64,000 nt of DNA from Aquibacillus koreensis. GTDB taxonomy: Bacteria > Bacillota > Bacilli > Bacillales > Amphibacillaceae. The position numbers and the translations under genes are program-made. The notes beneath the pieces were generated by a model, which was not told where the DNA came from, ran no database searches, and saw only the letters and a program-made list of their open reading frames with translations. The DNA lies in NCBI RefSeq assembly GCF_025154055.1, contig NZ_JAOALK010000061.1, forward strand, positions 26,741 to 90,740. The letters run 5' to 3'. How positions within the stretch are numbered: position 1 is the stretch's first letter; every line of letters starts with the position of its first letter. This document shows, one piece after another, positions 10,119 through 17,878 of this stretch.

Positions 10119-11747
10119 ATGGCTGTCAGAAATAAAAAGAAACTAGGTGACTTATTAAAAGAATCTGGAGTACTAACTGAAGAGCAAATCGTCGAGGCCC
10201 TTCAAAAAAAGAAGAATGGTCAAAAGCTTGGAGACGCGCTTCTTGAACAAGGTTACATCACCGAACAACAATTACTAGAAGTACTAGAGATCCATTTGGA
10301 TATTCCAAGTGTGTCCTTATACCGTTATCCAATAGACAAAGATCTAATGCAGTTAGTTTCAAAAGAAGTTGCTAGAAGACAACTGTTGATTCCTTTAACC
10401 CAAAAAGAAAACGTCATTACTGTTGCGATGAATGATCCTATGGATTACTTTGCAATTGATGATTTGGAACTATCTACAGGTTTTGTCGTGAAACCAGTCA
10501 TCGCTTCTAAGGATGATATTCTGCAATCGATTAATAAATATTATGATTCGAATGAGCCTGATGAAGCGGAACAAGAAGAAATGTATGATGATGCTCCAGC
10601 AATTCGAATCATGGATCAAATCTTGCAAACCGGTGTGCACTTAAGAGCAAGTGATATCCACATCGATCCAAATGAAGTGAACTTAACCATTCGTTACCGT
10701 GTGGATGGGGTTTTGCGAACGGAAAGAACGATACCAAAACGATTACAAAACTCCCTAATTGCTAGAACGAAGATCTTATCTAACCTAAATATCACCGAAA
10801 CAAGGTTACCGCAGGACGGACGAATAAGGTTGACTGTTGATGAAAAGCCGATTGATTTACGGATCTCAACCTTACCTACTGTATTTGGGGAAAAAGTAGT
10901 TATTCGTATTTTAGATTTAAGTAATATTTTTAAACGTTTGACTGATCTAGATTTTAGTCAAGATAATCTAGTCCAATTTGAAAAGCTAATAGAAAACCCA
11001 GCTGGATTAATTTTGTTAACAGGTCCAACAGGATCGGGGAAAACGTCGACGCTTTATGCCTCTATTAATAAATTGAATCGTGAGGATGTTAACATAATCA
11101 CTGTTGAGGATCCAGTAGAGTATCAACTAGACGGGATTAATCAGGTACAAGTAAATAATGCAGTTGGACTGACCTTTGCTGCGGGTTTACGTTCGATTTT
11201 AAGACAAGACCCTAATATTATCATGGTTGGGGAGATTCGAGACCGGGAAACTGCTGAAATTGCTGTTCGGTCAGCTTTAACTGGTCATTTAGTATTTAGT
11301 ACCTTGCACACAAATAGTGCTGTAGCGGCTATTCCTAGATTATTTGATATGGAAGTAGAGCCATATCTGGTTGTTTCTTCCTTGTCTGGTATTATGGCCC
11401 AACGTCTAGTGAAGAAAGTGTGTAAGGATTGCAAACAAACCAGAGAAGCTACATTGATGGAAAAAACGCTATTTGAAAAGCGCGGATTAAAATTAGATCA
11501 TATCCATGAAGGTGCTGGCTGTAATAGCTGTAAAGGTACAGGCTATAAAGGAAGAATGGCGATCCATGAACTACTCGTGATTGACGATAAAATCCGTCAT
11601 ATGATGATGAACAATAATTCGATTACAGATATTAAGACGTATATTCGCGAAAATGGTATGAAGTTCTTAATTGATGATGGACTGATTAAGGTCCAACAAG
11701 GATTAACAACGATGGAAGAAGTATTGCGTGTTGCTGCAGATGATTAG
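10119..11747 (+). CDS. pilB: Type IV pilus extension ATPase PilB
   Basis: GspE/PilB family hexameric ATPase, 542 residues, that powers pilin polymerisation from the cytoplasmic face. It has an N-terminal MshEN-like domain with two 24-residue KLGxxL...GxLTEEQ...L repeats (residues 8-60), Walker A GPTGSGKT (~302-309), the Walker B/Asp-box region IIMVGEIRDRETAEIAVRSALTGH, and a zinc tetracysteine of two CxxC pairs near 434/437 and 468/471. The MshEN repeats carry Lys rather than Arg at position 1 and the inter-repeat spacer is four residues, so c-di-GMP binding is uncertain. RBS TAGGAGG precedes the ATG. pilT follows within about 12 nt. Confidence 0.94.
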   Translation: MAVRNKKKLGDLLKESGVLTEEQIVEALQKKKNGQKLGDALLEQGYITEQQLLEVLEIHLDIPSVSLYRYPIDKDLMQLVSKEVARRQLLIPLTQKENVITVAMNDPMDYFAIDDLELSTGFVVKPVIASKDDILQSINKYYDSNEPDEAEQEEMYDDAPAIRIMDQILQTGVHLRASDIHIDPNEVNLTIRYRVDGVLRTERTIPKRLQNSLIARTKILSNLNITETRLPQDGRIRLTVDEKPIDLRISTLPTVFGEKVVIRILDLSNIFKRLTDLDFSQDNLVQFEKLIENPAGLILLTGPTGSGKTSTLYASINKLNREDVNIITVEDPVEYQLDGINQVQVNNAVGLTFAAGLRSILRQDPNIIMVGEIRDRETAEIAVRSALTGHLVFSTLHTNSAVAAIPRLFDMEVEPYLVVSSLSGIMAQRLVKKVCKDCKQTREATLMEKTLFEKRGLKLDHIHEGAGCNSCKGTGYKGRMAIHELLVIDDKIRHMMMNNNSITDIKTYIRENGMKFLIDDGLIKVQQGLTTMEEVLRVAADD

Positions 11748-11759
11748 GGGGAAATGATG

Positions 11760-12791
11760 ATGCAATTTGAAGCTATATTACGGGCCGCATATGAAAGAAA
11801 TGCGTCTGATATTCACTTAACAGTTGGTACACCTCCTGTACTAAGAATAAACGGAGATTTGCAATCATTCGGTGATCAAGATTTACGCCCAGAAGATACA
11901 GAACAAATGGCCAAGAGTATCTTAACGGACGCTGTCTGGCAACAATTGCAGAACAAAAGGGAAGTAGACTTGTCTTACGGTATTTCTGGGGTTTCTCGTT
12001 TTCGTATCAATGTGTTTCACCAAAGAGGTTGTATTTCATTGGCAATACGGATCGTACCAAAGGACATACCAAACCTAGAAAAATTGCAACTTCCTCCAGT
12101 TTTAAAGCAGATTGCTGAGAGTACACAAGGGCTAGTTCTTGTAACAGGCCCAACTGGTAGCGGGAAGAGTACGACGCTTGCAGCGATGATTGACTATATG
12201 AACAATCATATGAATAAACACATCATCACCTTAGAGGATCCTATTGAATATATCCATTCACATCGGAAGTGTATTATCGACCAACGAGAAGTTGGCTTTG
12301 ATACGATGAATTTTCAAAATGGCTTACGAGCATGCCTCAGACAAGACCCGGATGTGATTTTAGTAGGGGAGATGCGTGATTTAGAAACAATTTCTACTGC
12401 AATCACTGCTGCCGAAACTGGGCACCTCGTCCTTGGAACATTGCACACAACAGATGCTGCATCCACAATGGATCGAATAATCGATGTGTTTCCAGCCCAT
12501 CAAAAAGGGCAAATCAGAATCCAACTTGCTAGCGTCCTAGAAGCAATTGTGTCTCAACGTTTATTCCAAACTGCAGATAAACGAGGAAGAGTAGCTGCTA
12601 CGGAAGTATTAATTAATACATCAGCTATTAAAAATCTAATTCGAAATGAAAAAATGCACCAAATTCCAAATACAATGCAAACAGCGAAAGAACAAGGCAT
12701 GCATACGATGACGATGGATATTAAGAAGTTAGTACGCCAAGGATCTATCCTTGAAGAACAAGCCCTCCCATACTTAAAAGGAAGAGGGTGA
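11760..12791 (+). CDS. pilT: Pilus retraction ATPase PilT
   Basis: A 343-residue PilT. Motifs are Walker A GPTGSGKST (~131), DPDVILVGEMRDLETISTAITAAETGH, the His-box LGTLHTTDA, and AIKNLIRNEK, the PilT-specific AIRNLIRE-type element required for retraction. Three consecutive ATG codons occur at 11754, 11757 and 11760. The last has the best distance (8 nt) from GGGGG at 11747-11751, so it was chosen, though 11757 is possible. Presence of PilT next to PilB distinguishes a retractable, motility-competent pilus from the ComG pseudopilus of B. subtilis. Confidence 0.95.
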   Translation: MQFEAILRAAYERNASDIHLTVGTPPVLRINGDLQSFGDQDLRPEDTEQMAKSILTDAVWQQLQNKREVDLSYGISGVSRFRINVFHQRGCISLAIRIVPKDIPNLEKLQLPPVLKQIAESTQGLVLVTGPTGSGKSTTLAAMIDYMNNHMNKHIITLEDPIEYIHSHRKCIIDQREVGFDTMNFQNGLRACLRQDPDVILVGEMRDLETISTAITAAETGHLVLGTLHTTDAASTMDRIIDVFPAHQKGQIRIQLASVLEAIVSQRLFQTADKRGRVAATEVLINTSAIKNLIRNEKMHQIPNTMQTAKEQGMHTMTMDIKKLVRQGSILEEQALPYLKGRG

Positions 12792-12795
12792 GGTA

Positions 12796-13998
12796 GTGCC
12801 CTATTTTCGTTACAAAGGTAGAAGTGTAGCAGGAAAAGCACAGTCAGGTAAAATAGATGCAGATACAAAACATGAGGCAATTGCGAAACTAAAAAGAGAT
12901 GGTATTACTGTATTTAAGATCGAAAAGCTAAACAGTGTTTTATACAAAGATATAAATATTGGGAAAACAATTAAAAACCGTGACTTTGTTATTTTCTTAA
13001 GGCAGTTTGCTACATTAATAGATGCAGGTATCTCATTAGTTGAAACAACAAGTATCCTTCAAGACCAAACTACGAATAAATTCTTAAAAAAAGCATTGGA
13101 AGATATAGAAGAAGATTTGGAAGAAGGTGTACCGCTTTCTGAAGCGTTAGAAAAACAGCCAAAGCTATTTCCAGAGCTGTTGGTTAGTATGATTAATGCT
13201 GGAGAGATAAGTGGTAACTTAGACGATATTCTAGATAACATGGCGAGTTATTACGAGAAGCAATATCAACTAAAACAAAAGATTGTTACAGCATTGACTT
13301 ATCCAATCGTGATTGGTGTGATTTCTGTTTTTATAACGATCTTTTTATTAGCATTTATAGTTCCGGTTTTTACAGATATGCTTAGTTCTTTTGGTCAAGA
13401 TATACCAGCATACACTGCGTTTATATTAAGTCTAAGTGGTGTTGTACAAGCTTTCTGGTGGTTAATTATATTAGTGTTTATTCTTCTGTTTTTTGTTTAT
13501 AAATTTCTTGAACGTAAGCCAACTTATGCATTTTTATTTGATACGATTAAATTAAGAATACCTGTTTTTGGCGGGTTTATTCAAAAGTCACTGTTAGCCA
13601 GAATGACGCAGACATTAAGTTCGTTATTAAATAGTTCAGTTCCCATTTTGCAATCCGTTGACATTACAGAACGAGTTATTGCTAATAGAGTGATTAAGGG
13701 TGTATTAAAAGAAAGTAAAGTTGCATTGGAACAAGGTGAATCTCTAGCAAGCCCGATGATCGCTCACTGGGTATTTCCAAAGCTAGTAACACAAATGATC
13801 GCTGTCGGAGAACGAACAGGCTCTCTAGATGCGATGTTAAAAAAGGTGTCTGATTTTTATGAACAAGAATTGGACGAGGCTTCAGACAAGCTGAAGTCAC
13901 TAGTGGAACCAATCATGATTGTGTTTCTAGCCGTTGTTGTTGGGGCGATTGTAATGGCCATCGTTATACCAATGTTTTCATTATTTGAGAACATCTAG
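12796..13998 (+). CDS. pilC: Pilus inner-membrane platform protein PilC
   Basis: A 400-residue GspF/PilC family protein. Two homologous cytoplasmic domains (T2SSF; from about residues 60 and 265) each precede hydrophobic segments near 165-190, 210-235 and 370-395. Signature stretches are FLRQFATLIDAGISLVE and the repeat-domain ARMTQTLSSLLNSSVPILQS, with GERTGSLDAML. It couples PilB and PilT to the pilus base. The start is GTG 12796 after GAGGGTGAGGT. It is the last gene of the first pilus operon; the promoter of pilA lies just downstream. Confidence 0.95.
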   Translation: MPYFRYKGRSVAGKAQSGKIDADTKHEAIAKLKRDGITVFKIEKLNSVLYKDINIGKTIKNRDFVIFLRQFATLIDAGISLVETTSILQDQTTNKFLKKALEDIEEDLEEGVPLSEALEKQPKLFPELLVSMINAGEISGNLDDILDNMASYYEKQYQLKQKIVTALTYPIVIGVISVFITIFLLAFIVPVFTDMLSSFGQDIPAYTAFILSLSGVVQAFWWLIILVFILLFFVYKFLERKPTYAFLFDTIKLRIPVFGGFIQKSLLARMTQTLSSLLNSSVPILQSVDITERVIANRVIKGVLKESKVALEQGESLASPMIAHWVFPKLVTQMIAVGERTGSLDAMLKKVSDFYEQELDEASDKLKSLVEPIMIVFLAVVVGAIVMAIVIPMFSLFENI

Positions 13999-14015
13999 GA
14001 TTAGGAAAAAAGTTA

Positions 14016-14043
14016 TAGACACGTTTCGAGTTTATAGTATAAT
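14016..14043 (+). promoter_or_regulatory. Promoter of the riboswitch-pilA transcript
   Basis: TAGACA (14016-14021), a 16-nt spacer and a perfect TATAAT (14038-14043). Transcription would start near 14050, at the 5' edge of the riboswitch-like leader. Confidence 0.75.
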
Positions 14044-14049
14044 GGGTAT

Positions 14050-14190
14050 AGTAAGAGTAAGTTGAAAGAACACTGAGAGAACAAACAGAATGCTATGAAT
14101 GATTATCTATATTTTGGGCACTTGGATAATCAGGAGCAAGTAGTGCAACCGGCTGACATCATGAGGATACTTACTTTGTGTTGTGAGTCA
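14050..14190 (+). promoter_or_regulatory. Cyclic di-GMP-II type riboswitch upstream of pilA
   Basis: The leader contains ATGAATG (14096-14102), then TTGGGCACTTG (14114-14124) and AGTAGTGCAACCGGC (14140-14154). These match my recollection of the conserved core of class II c-di-GMP riboswitches, including GCACT/AGTGC pairing for the main hairpin and the invariant GCAACCG. A 7-nt pairing AGTAAGT (14056-14062) with ACTTACT (14169-14175) could close the aptamer. The same ACTTAC can pair with GTGAGT (14183-14188), followed by CATTTTTATTTT, as a weak terminator. The two pairings exclude each other, suggesting an ON switch. The core match is strong; the closing helix and mechanism are inference. Confidence 0.88.
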
Positions 14191-14228
14191 TTTTTATTTT
14201 ACACATTTTTTTTGAGGGGGAAAATTCG

Positions 14229-14594
14229 ATGTTGCAAAAATTAAGAAACAAGTTACAAAGTGAAAAAGGTTTTACGTTGGTTGAGTTGCTTGCAGTTATT
14301 GTTATTTTGGGGATTATTGTAGCGATTGCGGTACCGGCTATTGGAAGTATTATAAACAAGGCTGAAAGTGATGCATCTGATAGGGAAAAAGATATGATAG
14401 TTGAAGCAGCTAGGTTAGCATTTGCTTCTGGTGCAGAATTTTCAGAAGATGGTTATGTAACAGTAACTGAATTAACTGATAATGATTATTTAGAAGAACA
14501 AACTGACGCTGATAATCCACTACCTACAGGATATGTATCTTTATCAGATGGACAATACACTTTTAATACCGGAGATGTACCTGCCGTACAATAA
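14229..14594 (+). CDS. pilA: Major type IV pilin PilA
   Basis: A 121-residue prepilin with a 14-residue leader ending EKG, cleavage before FTLVELLAVIVILGIIVAIAV (Glu at +5), and a small polar C-terminal domain without Cys, so no disulfide-bonded D-region as in Neisseria. Small pilins of this kind are also seen in ComGC. Strong RBS GAGGGGG at 14214-14220. It has its own promoter and a riboswitch-like leader and is followed by a hairpin, a layout that fits a separately and highly expressed major subunit. The assignment as major rather than minor pilin is inferred from this arrangement. Confidence 0.9.
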   Translation: MLQKLRNKLQSEKGFTLVELLAVIVILGIIVAIAVPAIGSIINKAESDASDREKDMIVEAARLAFASGAEFSEDGYVTVTELTDNDYLEEQTDADNPLPTGYVSLSDGQYTFNTGDVPAVQ

Positions 14595-14618
14595 TAAGAT
14601 TTAAATTTGTTAACACAT

Positions 14619-14641
14619 GAGATCCCTCCCCGAGGGATCTC
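14619..14641 (+). terminator. Hairpin between pilA and the prepilin peptidase gene
   Basis: A perfect 9-bp stem GAGATCCCT/AGGGATCTC with a 5-nt loop, but followed by TCTACAT rather than a T run. It is probably a leaky terminator or a 3' stabiliser that raises pilin mRNA over downstream mRNA. Confidence 0.6.
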
Positions 14642-14677
14642 TCTACATAATCTAACCAAAAACTAGGAGAACACAAC

Positions 14678-15451
14678 ATGCAAATTCTCTACCTCATCTA
14701 TTTCTTTATCATAGGTACGGTTTTCGGATCTTTTTATAATGTTGTTGGGTTACGTGTGCCCAAGAAGCAGATGTTTCAGTCAGAGCGCTCGTATTGTCCT
14801 CATTGCCGTCATACCCTTTCTTGGTATGAACTCATCCCAGTATTTTCATACATCATCCAACGCGGTAAGTGTCGTCACTGTAAAGCAAAAATCTCGATGA
14901 TCTATCCTTTGGTAGAGCTATTTACAGGTTTCTTTTTTGCATATAGCTTTTATGTGTTTGGCTTTCAGTTCGAACTTATCACTGCATTATTTCTTACTTC
15001 TCTTTTAGCAATCATCATAGTTTCTGACCTTAAGTACATGCTAATACCAAATCAAGTCTTACTATTTTTTCTACCATTTTTAATTGTTTGTCGAATTTTT
15101 AGTCCATTAGATCCATGGTGGTCACCTATTGTTGGTGCGCTTATTGGCTATCTATTACTTGCCTTGATCATTATTGTGAGTCGTGGTGGTATGGGTGGAG
15201 GAGATATGAAATTATTTGGGGTATTAGGTATCGTGCTTGGCTATAAAGGTGTGCTATTAGCCTTCTTTTTTTCTACCCTCTATGGCACAGTTATCGGCGC
15301 AATACTGCTTAGTTTGAAAATAGTAGAACGTAAAAAGCCGATTCCATTTGGTCCTTTTATCGTGTTCGGAAGTCTTACAGCATACTTCTTTGGAGATGCT
15401 TTGGTCCATTGGTACGTTTCAACCTTTTTTTATACGTTAAAAAATATTTAG
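14678..15451 (+). CDS. pilD: Type IV prepilin peptidase / methyltransferase PilD (ComC position)
   Basis: A 257-residue polytopic aspartic protease that removes prepilin leaders and N-methylates the new terminus. Visible: a first hydrophobic segment, the N-terminal domain with two zinc CxxC pairs (about C40/C43 and C65/C68), the catalytic aspartates in VSDLKYMLIPNQ (~117) and GGGDMKLFG (~175), and six or more membrane segments. It sits between folC and spoIIB as comC does in B. subtilis, so it may also serve the competence pseudopilus. RBS TAGGAGA precedes the ATG. Confidence 0.95.
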   Translation: MQILYLIYFFIIGTVFGSFYNVVGLRVPKKQMFQSERSYCPHCRHTLSWYELIPVFSYIIQRGKCRHCKAKISMIYPLVELFTGFFFAYSFYVFGFQFELITALFLTSLLAIIIVSDLKYMLIPNQVLLFFLPFLIVCRIFSPLDPWWSPIVGALIGYLLLALIIIVSRGGMGGGDMKLFGVLGIVLGYKGVLLAFFFSTLYGTVIGAILLSLKIVERKKPIPFGPFIVFGSLTAYFFGDALVHWYVSTFFYTLKNI

Positions 15452-15564
15452 CTGTTAAGCGTAATTAACATAGTGAAAAAATGTAATGTATCGAGTATAA
15501 GAAAACGAACTCAATCATTAAGGACGAGCGAGTGCGAGTTTTTCTAAGGTAGGTGAAAGCAATC

Positions 15565-16515
15565 ATGAAAAAGCAAGTTAATCTTATTATCAAAGATCGT
15601 GTGATCCGTTATATGGTTTCTAAATCTGAATCCGTTGAAGGTGTGATGGATTATGGAGAATTCTATTTAGACACAGATATTATTGACGATGGGAAAGTAG
15701 CGAATCCAGAACGATTCGCCCTTATATTGGAGAAACTTGTACGAAAAAAAAGATGGAAAGGTAAACAGCTAGCTTTCTGTGTGCCGGATGCCTTTGTAAC
15801 GATTAGAGAGCAACTAGTTCCAAAAGAATTTACGAAAGAAGAAATGAAAAGCTACATTAATATGGAGCTTGAAGAAAGTATCAGATTACCGTTTTCTGAT
15901 CCTGTCATGGATTTTGTCGTGATTGGAGAAGAGAATAATCAGTCAAAAATTTTATTGTTTGCATATCCGAAAGAGCGAATGAAAGAATTCATCGATACTT
16001 TTATACAAGTAGGGTTGAAACCGGTGATCGCTGACTTATCCTCCCTTTCTGTTTATCGTCTTTATTTTCAATTAGATCTTGCAAGTACGGAGGAACATTT
16101 ATTATCCGTTCAGTGGGGAAAAGATGCGATCGTATTGACCGCATTTAATAAAAACAAACCTGTTTTTACAAGATATATCAAATCGACGTTGAATAAAAAT
16201 GGTTGGAAGTGGAGAGCAGAAGATAATGACCTGTACTGGAATGGTGAGGTAGAAGAACTAGATCAAGTGAAAGAAGAACAGCTTGTCACCATTGAGCGAT
16301 TTATGGATTTCTATCAGTATTCGGTTATGGATGGGACTAATCAAATAACAAAAATCGTACTTTCTGGCGATTTTCCTGAACTGGACAATATAAAACAAGA
16401 GATGGAAGAACGCTTTAATTTAAAGGTGGAAACAATGGAACAGGCCTTAAAAGATAAAATGAAACTTCCTTCCAGGTATTTAGATGTATTAGGGTTGGCT
16501 ATTAAAAATAGGTAA
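15565..16515 (+). CDS. pilM: Pilus assembly actin-like ATPase PilM
   Basis: A 316-residue protein recognised as PilM from its length, its divergent actin-like fold (N-terminal beta-strand-rich MKKQVNLIIKDRVIRYMVS, later KIVLSGDFPEL as the phosphate-2-like loop) and above all its place before pilN and pilO. PilM is cytoplasmic and binds the N-terminal tail of PilN. ATG 15565 was preferred to GTG 15553 because AGGTAGGTG at 15546-15554 serves as its ribosome-binding site. It begins the pilMNO unit. Confidence 0.87.
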   Translation: MKKQVNLIIKDRVIRYMVSKSESVEGVMDYGEFYLDTDIIDDGKVANPERFALILEKLVRKKRWKGKQLAFCVPDAFVTIREQLVPKEFTKEEMKSYINMELEESIRLPFSDPVMDFVVIGEENNQSKILLFAYPKERMKEFIDTFIQVGLKPVIADLSSLSVYRLYFQLDLASTEEHLLSVQWGKDAIVLTAFNKNKPVFTRYIKSTLNKNGWKWRAEDNDLYWNGEVEELDQVKEEQLVTIERFMDFYQYSVMDGTNQITKIVLSGDFPELDNIKQEMEERFNLKVETMEQALKDKMKLPSRYLDVLGLAIKNR

Positions 16516-16565
16516 GTTCATTATCTTTTTTCAAGATAGATTCTAAGGATAAGGGGAACAAAAAG

Positions 16566-17108
16566 ATGGTGGAGATTAATTTTCTAGAAACGAAAAAAAG
16601 GAATCTGACTCCTTATATATTGGCATTATTGTTTCTCCTCCTCTTACTTGGTGCTGCCTTTATTTTATATTGGCAAATGGTTAATTATGAAGAACAAGTA
16701 GCTATCCTAGAAGAGAAGCGAGATGCGAACATCGCGTTACAAACAGAGATCAGGAGTGTTGAGGCGTTACAGGCACAAAGAAACACGCTAAAAAATCAAG
16801 TGGATCAGTTGGAAACGACACGATATCCTACGTTATCATTGTTAGATCAAATGATTGGATTACTTCCGGATAATGTTTACTTTGAATCTTATACTTTTTC
16901 TATTCAAGACGGTCTTTATTTGGATATTCGTGTCGACGATGTTGAACAAGTTGCAGCTTATTCATTTGCCCTTGAATCGGAAGACTTTGTAAATCATGTC
17001 GAGATTTCTCAAATTACGAACCAAGATGCCACAAGCTATATCGCATCGATGTATGTGGAAATGGACGAACAAGTGTTATTGGAGGTGGCTCAAACAAATG
17101 ACAATTAG
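16566..17108 (+). CDS. pilN: Pilus alignment protein PilN
   Basis: A 180-residue bitopic protein. The cytoplasmic N-terminus MVEINFLETKKR matches the conserved INLL-type PilM-binding motif of PilN. One membrane segment lies at ~16-37, a coiled coil at ~40-85, and a small ferredoxin-like domain at ~90-165 (LLDQMIGLLPDNVYFESYTF). It pairs with PilO in the inner-membrane alignment complex. pilO begins inside its last codons. No PilP or PilQ gene follows, as expected without an outer membrane. Confidence 0.9.
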   Translation: MVEINFLETKKRNLTPYILALLFLLLLLGAAFILYWQMVNYEEQVAILEEKRDANIALQTEIRSVEALQAQRNTLKNQVDQLETTRYPTLSLLDQMIGLLPDNVYFESYTFSIQDGLYLDIRVDDVEQVAAYSFALESEDFVNHVEISQITNQDATSYIASMYVEMDEQVLLEVAQTNDN

Positions 17109-17736
17109 ATGGAGTCGCCTTCACTCGCTTTTACTCATTTTAGTCATTGTCCTAGCAGTTGGAATCTTTGTTGCTGGCTATATGGGCTTTATTCAACCAT
17201 TGGAAGAGCAAGTTATAGATATCCAAGACGAGATTGATCTGCAGGAACAATTGATTGCAAATGCAGAGAATAATAATGAGTCGCTAGACAGTTCTACTAA
17301 TCTACAATTACAGTTACCAATAGACAAACAAACTGATCAAATGCTCGTTAGGTTAAAAGAAATACAAGAAGTCTCCAATAGTAGCATTAACCAATACACC
17401 ATCGAACATCGTTCAACCGGGAATGAAGCAACAGATGCGGAGTCCGCCAATGATCAAACTAGTGCGATACCGAATAATGTTGGTTCGATTTATTACCAAT
17501 TACAGGTTACATCAGGTAATTATCAACAAATGTATCAGTTTTTAAACGAATTAAGAGAAATGGACCGAATCGTATCGATAGATTCACTACAATTTGGACC
17601 TAATACAAATGAGAATTTTGACTTTTCCGTTTCATTTACGGCCTATTATAGTCCTACATTAAATGGATTACGGATAGAGGCACCTACATTTGAATATGAA
17701 CCATCGGCAGCTAAAGAGACACCGTTTCCTGAATAA
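17098..17736 (+). CDS. pilO: Pilus alignment protein PilO
   Basis: A 212-residue protein: short cytoplasmic tail, membrane helix at ~8-30, coiled coil ~35-65, then a low-complexity linker and a C-terminal domain (YYQLQVTSGNYQQMYQFLNELREMDRIVSID) typical of PilO. ATG 17098 was chosen over a longer in-frame extension within pilN because GGAGGTGG at 17081-17088 is correctly spaced and it gives the normal N-terminus. It overlaps pilN by 11 nt, so coupling is likely. It is the last gene of the pilus block. Confidence 0.9.
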   Translation: MTIRWSRLHSLLLILVIVLAVGIFVAGYMGFIQPLEEQVIDIQDEIDLQEQLIANAENNNESLDSSTNLQLQLPIDKQTDQMLVRLKEIQEVSNSSINQYTIEHRSTGNEATDAESANDQTSAIPNNVGSIYYQLQVTSGNYQQMYQFLNELREMDRIVSIDSLQFGPNTNENFDFSVSFTAYYSPTLNGLRIEAPTFEYEPSAAKETPFPE

Positions 17737-17747
17737 GGTGTCTTTTT
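17717..17747 (+). terminator. Intrinsic terminator spanning the pilO stop codon
   Basis: Stem AGACACC/GGTGTCT (17717-17723 and 17737-17743) followed by T. The left arm is inside the pilO coding sequence and the stop codon lies in the loop. Confidence 0.8.
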
Positions 17748-17878
17748 GTTGTGCAGTTTTATGCTATATTTGCTATGTCTTGTTGAAAAGTCGGTTTTTG
17801 CTTTTGACAAAACTCGCCTTACTTTTCATTTTTATTGTGATAGAGTAGAACAAACTCTAGTAGAAGCGAGGGAATGAA

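Noticed and set aside
16996..17097. N-terminal extension of PilO reading inside pilN
   Set aside because: The frame is open but gives a basic, Trp-rich segment unlike PilO; a good ribosome-binding site and normal N-terminus occur at 17098.
5784..17736. Recent horizontal transfer of the pilus block
   Set aside because: No integrase, transposase, flanking repeats or tRNA site is seen, and base composition looks similar to the neighbouring backbone by eye. It cannot be excluded without computing composition or phylogeny.
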